DNA of 12,372 nucleotides from Desulfuromonadales bacterium (lineage in GTDB: Bacteria; Desulfobacterota; Desulfuromonadia; Desulfuromonadales; UBA2294), in contig JAUVAJ010000013.1 in assembly GCA_030591795.1 (NCBI GenBank), forward strand, positions 1 through 12,372, in the 5' to 3' direction. The notes beneath the pieces were generated by a model. It was not told the DNA's origin and ran no database searches. It saw nothing but the letters and a program-made list of their open reading frames with translations. The position numbers and the translations under genes are program-made. Below, piece after piece: positions 1-5,266 of this stretch; position 1 is the stretch's first letter, and each line of letters opens with the position of its first letter.

Positions 1-462
1 ATCGATCAGCTACAAGAAGCTGTTCTGCGAGCACCAACATCCAGAGGGAAGAACCCCTGGAATTTTATTTTTATCGAGGAGCAAGCTCTACTCGAAAAAA
101 TAAGTCGTGCAAAAATGCACGGTTCTGCGTTTCTTGCTGGCGCTGCGCTCGGAGTAGTGGTTTGTGCAGATGAAACAGTTTCCGACGTCTGGGTAGAGGA
201 TTGCTCTATAGCCGCCATAACTCTCCAATATGCAGCGCAGGAGTTCGGTCTGGGAAGTTGCTGGGCACAAATCAGAAACCGTCCGCATGATGACAGCAGC
301 ACTGCCGAAAATTTCCTGAAAAAACTGCTTGAGATCGAAGACAATTTCCAGATTCTCTGCGTTATCGGCATCGGTCTCCCGGACGAAATGAAAACCGGCC
401 TGGCACTAAATGATTTACCAATCGGGAAGATAAAAACGGTCGACAGCAACACACCTGACTGA
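1..462 (+). CDS. Nitroreductase-family protein, C-terminal part (5' end outside the window)
   Basis: The frame is open from base 1 and ends in TGA at 460-462, so this is the 3' part of a gene that starts to the left. The visible 153 residues begin with a motif typical of FMN-dependent nitroreductases, 'RAPTSRGKNPWNF', which in the family lies in the N-terminal FMN-binding region. Later, 'AAQEFGLGSCW' matches the family's conserved Gly-Leu-Gly-Ser-Cys-Trp segment, and the C-terminal 'GIGLPDE' matches the usual 'G(Y/I)P' strand. Family members are FMN-binding NAD(P)H oxidoreductases that act on nitro compounds, quinones or flavins. The actual substrate cannot be read here. The ATG at 115 is internal and is not the start. 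The gene converges on the XRE-type gene on the other strand, with about 40 bp between the stops. Confidence 0.85.
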   Translation: MDQLQEAVLRAPTSRGKNPWNFIFIEEQALLEKISRAKMHGSAFLAGAALGVVVCADETVSDVWVEDCSIAAITLQYAAQEFGLGSCWAQIRNRPHDDSSTAENFLKKLLEIEDNFQILCVIGIGLPDEMKTGLALNDLPIGKIKTVDSNTPD

Positions 463-465
463 CCA

Positions 466-490
466 CGGCAGCTATTTATCAAATCTGCCG
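466..490. terminator. Hairpin between convergent genes, possible bidirectional terminator
   Basis: A 6-bp arm CGGCAG (466-471) pairs with CTGCCG (485-490). The stem can continue as ATTT/AAAT around a 3-nt loop if two bases (472-473) bulge out. It sits in the short gap between two convergent stop codons, where a shared terminator is expected. Neither side has a clear T-run, so efficient intrinsic termination is uncertain. Confidence 0.35.
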
Positions 491-502
491 GGAACAATTC
501 TA

Positions 503-1408
503 TTAGTTCAATTCTTTTCTGACCGCAACAAACTTTTGCATATTGGCTTCGAAACGATAACTGCCGGCATCCCAGATTTCCTCAACCAGATCCCAATCGA
601 CATGCACATTTTTCATAGCTATAGAGGTGACTGACGCATCAAGCGCTTCACCGTCATCAATAACCAAGTCCCTGTTTGCATCCGCCCAATGATATACATC
701 GACCGGTATGGTTGTTTCACCCTGCACCGCAGCGTTACTGTTTTTACCATTTGAGTTAACGATTAATTCACCTTGAAACAGCAAAGTTTCTCCAGGTTCA
801 AGCTTCGGATCCGGCTGCAGCAAATAACTGACCAGTAGCGGCTGTTTAATCGATTGTAATATCCAACGCGCTCTACCTTCAACGTTATCAAGGCTCGATG
901 GAATCGGATCCGCTTCAATTAATTTAAAGCCTTTGGGGAATTGTTCACGCAGAACCATTCCATCAACGCTGCCAGAGATATCAATCATCACCCTGACCGG
1001 AAGCTGAGTCGCAACAGACGCATGTGGCGGTAGAAGACGTTGTACTGACAATTGGTAGTTAACAACTTCGGTTCTGTTCATGAAATAGTAGGAAGCAAAT
1101 ACACTTAACAGGATGACGCTGCCAATAATAGTAACTGCGAACCGAGAAAAACGAGGGCCGGAAGCACCCTTTTCGCTATTCGTCGTATCTAGTAAAATCG
1201 CATCGACCTCGACTTCAAGTGCCTCAGCCAGCAACATGGCATTATCCCGGAGGACAGACGGATAACGATTATTTTCCCAGCGCGAAACAGTATCGGTTGT
1301 CACCCCGACAACTTTTGCAATATAGAATTGAGTAAGCTTCTGCTCTTCTCTGATTCGTCGAATCGCAGAACCATCCAACCGGACTTTGCCGCTATCTTCT
1401 TGAGCCAT
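503..1408 (-). CDS. Membrane-anchored XRE-type HTH regulator with an extracytoplasmic EF-hand-like domain
   Basis: This 301-residue protein has three visible parts. Residues about 14-70 form an XRE/Cro-like helix-turn-helix ('LTQFYIAKVVGVTTDTVSRW'). Residues about 88-109 are one hydrophobic membrane helix. Residues 110-301 would lie outside the cytoplasm and look like a beta-rich module. Near its end is a 12-residue loop, D243-A-N-R-D-L-V-I-D-D-G-E254, that has the calcium-ligand spacing of an EF hand or dockerin repeat (1 Asp, 3 Asn, 5 Asp, 12 Glu). The layout suggests a one-component sensor that binds DNA inside the cell and reads a signal outside; calcium as the signal is an inference. The ATG at 1408 is preceded by GGAG at a spacing of 6. 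The gene is divergent from the tetraheme cytochrome and is a natural candidate for its regulator. I do not recognise a named gene. Confidence 0.8.
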   Translation of the reverse strand: MAQEDSGKVRLDGSAIRRIREEQKLTQFYIAKVVGVTTDTVSRWENNRYPSVLRDNAMLLAEALEVEVDAILLDTTNSEKGASGPRFSRFAVTIIGSVILLSVFASYYFMNRTEVVNYQLSVQRLLPPHASVATQLPVRVMIDISGSVDGMVLREQFPKGFKLIEADPIPSSLDNVEGRARWILQSIKQPLLVSYLLQPDPKLEPGETLLFQGELIVNSNGKNSNAAVQGETTIPVDVYHWADANRDLVIDDGEALDASVTSIAMKNVHVDWDLVEEIWDAGSYRFEANMQKFVAVRKELN

Positions 1409-1432
1409 CTATATCTCCGTGGTTGATGCTGA

Positions 1433-1462
1433 ATCTTAACAGAGTGCTGATTGAACTGTAAA
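1433..1462 (-). promoter_or_regulatory. Sigma70-type promoter for the XRE-type gene
   Basis: Read on the minus strand, TTTACA (1457-1462, 5 of 6 to the -35 consensus) is followed after 18 bp by TAAGAT (1433-1438, 4 of 6 to the -10 consensus). The predicted start of transcription is near 1426, giving a leader of about 18 nt that contains the GGAG ribosome-binding site. Confidence 0.45.
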
Positions 1463-1478
1463 TGGAAACCTGTGAGAC

Positions 1479-1571
1479 GACATCAGGTTAATTCAGGGCC
1501 AATAATCACACCGCAACCTCTCGTAATCACAGGGCTTCGTATAGACATCGTCCGACACATTGACAGATGTC
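1479..1571. promoter_or_regulatory. Cluster of GACATC hexamers, possible operator region
   Basis: The hexamer GACATC occurs at 1479-1484 and 1544-1549, and in inverted form (GATGTC) at 1566-1571. The last two form an inverted repeat with a 16-bp gap that straddles the -35 hexamer of the cytochrome promoter. A further weak dyad, AACCTG (1467-1472)/CAGGTT (1484-1489), overlaps the first copy. The divergent XRE-type regulator may bind here; this is inferred from position only. Confidence 0.25.
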
Positions 1572-1588
1572 CAATGTTTTCATCTACA
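1560..1588 (+). promoter_or_regulatory. Putative promoter for the tetraheme cytochrome gene
   Basis: A perfect -35 hexamer TTGACA (1560-1565) is followed after 17 bp by TCTACA (1583-1588), a poor -10 (3 of 6). A strong -35 with a weak -10 fits an activator-dependent or regulated promoter. AGATG/CATCT arms (1565-1569 and 1581-1585) lie in the spacer. The predicted leader is about 60 nt and ends in a strong Shine-Dalgarno, AGGAGGAG. Confidence 0.4.
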
Positions 1589-1653
1589 GGATTGGATAAA
1601 GTTCAGACAAAAGGAGCAGAACAAAGCGACATTAACTTTCACAGGAGGAGAAC

Positions 1654-1977
1654 ATGAAAAAACTTATCGCACTTTGTCTCACCGTCGGATTTATCAGTTT
1701 ATCAATCGTAGCACTCGCCAACAACGGCCCGGAGGAAGTCCTGTTTGAAAACAAAAAAGGGACCGTCACCTTCAACCACACCCTACACCAGGGCAACATT
1801 GCCGATTGCACAACCTGCCATCACAAAGGAGTCGAACAGGCTTCTTGCCGATCTTGCCACGATGGCGCTAAAGCTCCGACCGCCAAAAAGGCTTTTCACA
1901 CTTTGTGCAAGGATTGCCACAAAAAGAGTGAATCAGCAAAAGTTTCAGGAAAGTGCTCCGAATGTCACAAAAAATAG
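1654..1977 (+). CDS. Periplasmic tetraheme cytochrome c (class III, c3/c7-like)
   Basis: The product is 107 residues. A signal peptide (about residues 1-22, cut after ALA) is followed by four CXXCH heme-attachment motifs: C52-TT-C-H56, C65-RS-C-H69, C85-KD-C-H89 and C101-SE-C-H105. The mature part contains exactly eight histidines. Four are in the CXXCH motifs and four are outside (H42, H45, H57, H82), enough to give every heme two His ligands, as in low-potential class III cytochromes. The spacing FNHxxH before heme 1 and the CHH at heme 1 match the c3/c7 family. Triheme c7 (PpcA type) has one motif fewer, so this is a compact tetraheme member. The mature protein is Lys-rich. Its likely role is periplasmic electron transfer; the partners are unknown. 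The ATG follows AGGAGGAG at good spacing. The gene stands alone, divergent from the XRE-type regulator. Confidence 0.92.
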   Translation: MKKLIALCLTVGFISLSIVALANNGPEEVLFENKKGTVTFNHTLHQGNIADCTTCHHKGVEQASCRSCHDGAKAPTAKKAFHTLCKDCHKKSESAKVSGKCSECHKK

Positions 1978-1988
1978 CATAATGCAGA

Positions 1989-2026
1989 TATAGGTAAAGG
2001 GCGGTAATTACCGCCCTTTACCTATA
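1989..2026. terminator. 38-bp perfect palindrome just after the cytochrome gene
   Basis: All 19 base pairs from 1989/2026 inward to the centre at 2007/2008 are complementary, including the run AGGTAAAGGGCGGTAA and its mirror. It begins 12 bp after the cytochrome stop codon. As RNA it would fold into a very stable hairpin with a 4-nt TAAT loop. No T-run follows on either strand, so it may act as a weak or Rho-assisted terminator, or as a 3'-end stabiliser, rather than a textbook intrinsic terminator. Confidence 0.6.
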
Positions 2027-2073
2027 CAACTTATACAAAATTAATATTTCGGCATAAAAAACACATTTTTGAC

Positions 2074-2102
2074 TTGAACTTATTCCGTGACATCAGTATA
2101 TT
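2074..2102 (+). promoter_or_regulatory. Sigma70-type promoter in the intergenic region, driving a putative small RNA
   Basis: TTGAAC (2074-2079, 4 of 6) and TATATT (2097-2102, 5 of 6) are separated by exactly 17 bp. An overlapping TTGACT (2069-2074) is an alternative -35 but at a worse distance. The predicted start is about 2108-2110. No open reading frame follows; instead there are two hairpins, the second a terminator. A GACATC hexamer (2089-2094), also seen upstream of the cytochrome gene, lies in the spacer. Confidence 0.5.
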
Positions 2103-2108
2103 TACATT

Positions 2109-2180
2109 GAGCTTTGGCTGGAAACAGACCAAAGACTTTGATCCCGTACACACCCCCCCTCCGTGTACGGGATCTTTTTA
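2109..2180 (+). ncRNA. Candidate small RNA of about 70 nt with a C-rich terminator loop
   Basis: The predicted transcript runs from about 2109 to the T-run ending near 2180. It holds a first hairpin, CTTTGGCTG (2112-2120) pairing with CAG (2125-2127) and CCAAAG (2129-2134). This gives nine base pairs around a GAAA tetraloop of the GNRA type, with one bulged A at 2128. After a short linker comes the terminator hairpin, whose 11-nt loop contains seven C in a row followed by TCC. A loop with CCTCC is complementary to Shine-Dalgarno sequences, as in known C-rich bacterial small RNAs, so base pairing with mRNA leaders is a reasonable guess. I do not recognise it as a named RNA family. It could instead be an extended 3' end of the cytochrome transcript. 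Confidence 0.5.
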
Positions 2181-2183
2181 TTT
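2140..2183 (+). terminator. Strong intrinsic terminator (plus strand)
   Basis: A perfect 12-bp stem, GATCCCGTACAC (2140-2151) with GTGTACGGGATC (2163-2174), encloses an 11-nt C-rich loop. It is followed directly by TTTTTATTT (2175-2183). On the opposite strand the stem is not followed by a T-run, so it works for plus-strand transcripts only. It would end the putative small RNA and any read-through from the cytochrome gene. Confidence 0.85.
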
Positions 2184-2215
2184 AACAGCACGTAACTTTA
2201 CATGAAAAATTTTCT

Positions 2216-3022
2216 CTATTCGCGCATAACCCCGCGAATGTCACCCATACCGACAATATCCTGAATGATCCCGCGTGCCGGACGTCCTTCACCGTCATAC
2301 CAGATAAAGATAGTTCCATCGCTGGTATCAAAAACCTCCGGATCGACAATTGCCTTGCACAGAACCCCGCCTTCAGGGAAAAAGCTCGAGTTGGGTCTCT
2401 GTTCATCCGTTAACACCTGAATTGTCATCTGGCCAACAATTTTGCCACCGAAAGCCGGGAAGCTATAAGACGCCCCAGGTTCTATCGGCCCGTAGATTCC
2501 AGTAACAAAATTAAAGTAGGCTGTCAAAACATCAACCGGCATGCCTCCGGTAAATGGCAGATCTTTTGTCCACCACAATTCACCATTTGCAATTTTGGAG
2601 ACAGTTATACTCTCACTTTCCGGATCGAAGACATAGTGCTTGGTCCGGATTTTTTTCTTTTCACCCTTTCCCCGTTCAATCGTCGAATCATGCGTCAGGG
2701 TAATGAGCCGCCCCTGCTCCGTCTTTTTCATCAGGGTTTCGTATGAATGCATTCTGTCACTGGTCAACCAGGCCGCGACGCCTCTGGTTTTACCGATCAG
2801 ATGAGCGCGAAAGGTATCAGGCTCCTCGTCCTTGGACATACGGAAAGAACCGTTTGCGATATGGTTCATCCAGAGAAAACCAATTTTATGACTCAAACTG
2901 GTTCCGGCTAACGCTTCTATGGTCGGGAACGAATCAATATCCTCAGACTGCTCAGCCAACGCAGTGCATGGAAGCATAAGGAGACAGACAAAAGCCATAC
3001 TCAGCAAAAGTTGACGTAACAA
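2216..3022 (-). CDS. Exported DUF3108-like protein
   Basis: The 268-residue product starts with a signal peptide (about residues 1-23, ending TALA before EQ), so it is periplasmic or outer-membrane-associated. The body resembles the DUF3108 family: it has a beta-rich arrangement, a segment 'VDVLTAYFNF' like the family's 'D.ls.fy..R' motif, and a C-terminal 'FIWYDGEGRPARGI' like its 'vW.t.D.r..Pv.i' end. The function of the family is not established. The start is a TTG at 3022 with GGAG eight bases upstream; this Shine-Dalgarno lies next to the stop codon of the antiporter gene (3036-3038), so the two genes are probably co-transcribed and translationally coupled. An ATG at residue 9 is possible but would destroy most of the signal peptide. 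The family assignment is from memory of motifs and is moderately sure. Confidence 0.75.
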   Translation of the reverse strand: MLRQLLLSMAFVCLLMLPCTALAEQSEDIDSFPTIEALAGTSLSHKIGFLWMNHIANGSFRMSKDEEPDTFRAHLIGKTRGVAAWLTSDRMHSYETLMKKTEQGRLITLTHDSTIERGKGEKKKIRTKHYVFDPESESITVSKIANGELWWTKDLPFTGGMPVDVLTAYFNFVTGIYGPIEPGASYSFPAFGGKIVGQMTIQVLTDEQRPNSSFFPEGGVLCKAIVDPEVFDTSDGTIFIWYDGEGRPARGIIQDIVGMGDIRGVMRE

Positions 3023-3035
3023 AGTTGATTCTCCA

Positions 3036-3974
3036 TCAGAGGAATAAAGAGAGAATAAAAATTAGATAGGCGCTCAGCAACACCGCCCCGCTTCTCCTGC
3101 TTAAACGTTGTCGACGTACAAAAAAGATCAAGGCGATACTGAATGCAAGCATAACAGGTATCTGGGTAGCTAACAGGCTAGAGTCGATACTGATCGGTCG
3201 AATCATCGGACAGACACCAAGGACAAACAAAAGATTAAAGATATTACTGCCTATAATATTGCCGACACTCAATTCAAGCTCTCCCCTCAAGGCGCTGACT
3301 GTAGACGCAGCAAGTTCAGGGAGGCTGGTGCCGAGCGCAACTACCGACATGGCAATAACCAGTTCAGATACCCCGATCGATAGCGCTATCGAGACGGCTG
3401 AGCGAACCATTAACTCAGCACCAATACACAAACCGACAATGCCTGCAATAATCAGCAACCAATCGGAATTACGGCGCTTTTTTTCATGGGAGACATCATC
3501 GTCATCCGGACGACTATTAATAAAACTGGTACGGGCAAGCTTAAGGCAGTAAGCGAGGAAACTCAAAAGCAGGATAAACAGGATCATCCCATCCAGAAAG
3601 GATAGCTGACCATCAGCGGCCAGTAAGTAGACGAGAAAAGAAACAGCCAACATAAATGGCAATTCTCTGCGTAACACACTTTTGGCTACCGCCATCGGTA
3701 CCAACACCGCAGTAACGCCCAGGATCAAACCGATATTGGCAATATTTGAACCAACGACATTGCCGGCCGCAATATCAGACGACCCCTTTAAGCTCGCCAT
3801 CAATGAGACCGTCATTTCCGGCATGCTGGTCGCGAAGGCAATAATAGTCATGCCGATGATCAATGGACGAATGCCGAACGAGAGCGCCAAACGGGAGCTA
3901 CCGGTCACCAGATATTCGGCGCCATAATAGAGCAACAGCAAACCGGAAAAAAACATGATTACATCGAGGGTCAT
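3036..3974 (-). CDS. CaCA-family Na+/Ca2+-type antiporter (YrbG-like)
   Basis: This 312-residue protein is almost entirely hydrophobic, with about ten membrane helices. It carries the two inverted alpha-repeats that define cation/Ca2+ exchangers. Repeat 1 has 'ATSMPE' (48-53) and 'GNVVGSNIANIG' (71-82); repeat 2 has 'GTSLPE' (215-220) and 'GNIIGSNIFN' (238-247). The conserved acidic residues E53 and E220, which coordinate the cation in this family, are both present. A charged loop (about 155-169) separates the two halves. The family normally exchanges Na+ or H+ for Ca2+ across the cytoplasmic membrane; the ions used here cannot be read from sequence. The ATG at 3974 follows AGGA at a spacing of 7. 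The DUF3108-like gene follows 13 bp downstream. The gene is divergent from an ArsR-type regulator, which may control it. Confidence 0.9.
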   Translation of the reverse strand: MTLDVIMFFSGLLLLYYGAEYLVTGSSRLALSFGIRPLIIGMTIIAFATSMPEMTVSLMASLKGSSDIAAGNVVGSNIANIGLILGVTAVLVPMAVAKSVLRRELPFMLAVSFLVYLLAADGQLSFLDGMILFILLLSFLAYCLKLARTSFINSRPDDDDVSHEKKRRNSDWLLIIAGIVGLCIGAELMVRSAVSIALSIGVSELVIAMSVVALGTSLPELAASTVSALRGELELSVGNIIGSNIFNLLFVLGVCPMIRPISIDSSLLATQIPVMLAFSIALIFFVRRQRLSRRSGAVLLSAYLIFILSLFL

Positions 3975-4014
3975 TCAGCTATCCTGTCATATAAATGGCA
4001 CATAATTTAGCAAA

Positions 4015-4033
4015 GCTTATTATTATCATTATT
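4015..4033. promoter_or_regulatory. Fur-box-like element between the antiporter and arsR-type genes
   Basis: Read on the minus strand, the 19 bases AATAATGATAATAATAAGC agree with the classic 19-bp Fur box at 15 positions and form three NAT(A/T)AT-type hexamers in a row. The element lies just upstream of the -35 of the arsR-type promoter and in the leader or promoter region of the antiporter. The stretch is also a simple AT repeat, so a chance match is possible, and the ArsR-type protein could be the real ligand. Confidence 0.3.
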
Positions 4034-4038
4034 CAACC

Positions 4039-4068
4039 TTGACAAACCATTCCTACCACTATTAAAAT
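4039..4068 (+). promoter_or_regulatory. Strong sigma70-type promoter for the arsR-type gene
   Basis: A perfect -35 TTGACA (4039-4044) and TAAAAT (4063-4068, 5 of 6) are separated by 18 bp. The predicted start is near 4075, leaving a leader of about 35 nt. The Fur-box-like element lies immediately upstream. No equally good promoter is visible for the divergent antiporter operon. Confidence 0.6.
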
Positions 4069-4109
4069 CCATATATCTAAATCTGTAAAAAATGAAGGGA
4101 TGATATGTT

Positions 4110-4439
4110 ATGCCACAGGTGGAATTCAATAAAAATGACAACTATGACCGTGAAGCTGAGATTCTGAAAGTCCTTGGGCATCCGGTTCGGCTCAAGATCG
4201 TTGCCGGGTTGATCTCGGAAAGCTGCAACGTAAAAAAGATCTGGGAATGCCTTGGCTTGCCACAAGCGACCGTTTCCCAGCATCTTGCCCTATTGAAAAA
4301 CAAAGGCATCATCGATGGAACACGCAACGGGGTAGAAGTATTTTATCGCGTTGTCAATCCAGAAACCAAGGTGATTGTTGAAGCGATTTTTGGCTCGCCA
4401 TCCTGCGATGTTCAAACCCCTCGTTCCAGCGCACTCTGA
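4110..4439 (+). CDS. ArsR/SmtB-family winged-helix regulator
   Basis: The product is 109 residues, the usual length for the family. 'ILKVLGHPVRLKIVAGL' (18-34) is the typical first helix-turn region. The recognition helix is at about 51-68 ('ATVSQHLALLKNKGI'), followed by the wing 'DGTRNGVEVFYRV'. Family members are dimeric repressors, often released by metals or by oxidation. The metal-binding ELCVCDL motif of arsenic and cadmium sensors is not present: here it reads ESCNVKKI, with single cysteines at 39, 47 and 99. The signal is therefore unknown, and a thiol-based or non-metal signal is possible. The start ATG has GGGA nine bases upstream. The gene is divergent from the antiporter gene, and its stop is only 17 bp from the convergent stop of bioC, with no clear terminator between them. 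Confidence 0.88.
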   Translation: MPQVEFNKNDNYDREAEILKVLGHPVRLKIVAGLISESCNVKKIWECLGLPQATVSQHLALLKNKGIIDGTRNGVEVFYRVVNPETKVIVEAIFGSPSCDVQTPRSSAL

Positions 4440-4456
4440 ACTATTCTACACCACAA

Positions 4457-5266
4457 TTAAAGCTTCTGGCCAATACCATACAAGACATTATAGGTTGCGC
4501 ATAGCCCTTTTCTTGACTGGTAGTGGTGTCGATACAGTCGATCCATCTCCAGCATAACCCGCCGCGGAAACAGTCCGGTCGGGCGGTTGGTCGTGGCATT
4601 TTGCGCACCTATTTTCTTTAAACCGACCAGCAAATCTCGAAAACAATCATGGTATTCGGCCTCACATCTCACCACAGATTCAATCTGGCAGAACCCGGCA
4701 GCTGTCATCGCCTCCTGCACAACAGACTCAGCGGGAAAAGTTTGAAAGTATTGATAAGATCGTTCAGAACCACTCTGTTGTAAAGCCCGCCGAAAAACAG
4801 CCTCAAGTTCACACAATGTTCCGTCAGAAAACAAAGCAAATGCAAAACGGCCACCAGGCTTCAATATCCGGTAACAATCCTGGAAAGCAGACTTTAAATC
4901 CTCAACCCATTGGTAGACTGAAGCAGAAAGCACCAGATCAAAAGCCTCACTCTTAAACGGGAGACAACGCGCATCAGCGTCGATAGCAAACACATCAGGC
5001 AGATTACATCTGGCAGCAGAGGTCATACCGTGGGCAAGATCACTAACGGTGAGACTGATTTCAGGGCAACACGCCTGCAAACTGGCCCCCACCGCCCCGG
5101 TGCCGGTACCGATATCGAGTGCTGAACCGGAAACCGGCGCAGTAACAGCCATCTCGACCAGTTCAGACGCAACTTTTTTCTGGACGATTGCATAACGGTC
5201 ATAATCATCTGCATGCGATGAAAAGTGCTGTCGTATTTGCAAACGATCAAGACCTGTTGCACTCAT
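4457..5266 (-). CDS. bioC: BioC, malonyl-[acyl-carrier protein] O-methyltransferase
   Basis: This is a SAM-dependent class I methyltransferase of 269 residues. Motif I is 'LDIGTGTG' (50-57), and the N-terminal 'FSSHADDYDRYAIVQ' (15-29) is the signature of BioC. 'PFKSEAFDLVLSASVYQW' (about 103-120) and 'LKPGG' (135-139) are further family motifs. BioC methylates the free carboxyl of malonyl-ACP so that fatty-acid synthase can elongate it to pimeloyl-ACP methyl ester. I choose the ATG at 5266 because it overlaps the bioH stop as ATGA and has GGAAGGA eight bases upstream; a TTG at 5284 is open in the same frame but poorly placed. It is the last gene of the bioWFHC operon. Its partner esterase BioH is encoded directly upstream. 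Confidence 0.92.
   Translation of the reverse strand: MSATGLDRLQIRQHFSSHADDYDRYAIVQKKVASELVEMAVTAPVSGSALDIGTGTGAVGASLQACCPEISLTVSDLAHGMTSAARCNLPDVFAIDADARCLPFKSEAFDLVLSASVYQWVEDLKSAFQDCYRILKPGGRFAFALFSDGTLCELEAVFRRALQQSGSERSYQYFQTFPAESVVQEAMTAAGFCQIESVVRCEAEYHDCFRDLLVGLKKIGAQNATTNRPTGLFPRRVMLEMDRLYRHHYQSRKGLCATYNVLYGIGQKL

Noticed and set aside
1409..1653. A GEMM-type cyclic dinucleotide riboswitch upstream of the tetraheme cytochrome gene
   Set aside because: Such riboswitches precede many cytochrome genes in related bacteria, so I looked for one, but the conserved core and the tetraloop-receptor pattern are absent.
1451..1748. Short plus-strand frames upstream of and overlapping the cytochrome start
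   Set aside because: They have no recognisable motif and no good ribosome-binding site, and they overlap the promoter or the signal peptide region in another frame.
1654..1977. Triheme cytochrome c7 (PpcA type)
   Set aside because: Four CXXCH motifs are present, not three, and the number of histidines fits four bis-His hemes.
3259..3927. Plus-strand open frames across the antiporter gene
   Set aside because: The minus-strand frame encodes both alpha-repeats of the CaCA family over its full length; the opposite frames show no domain.
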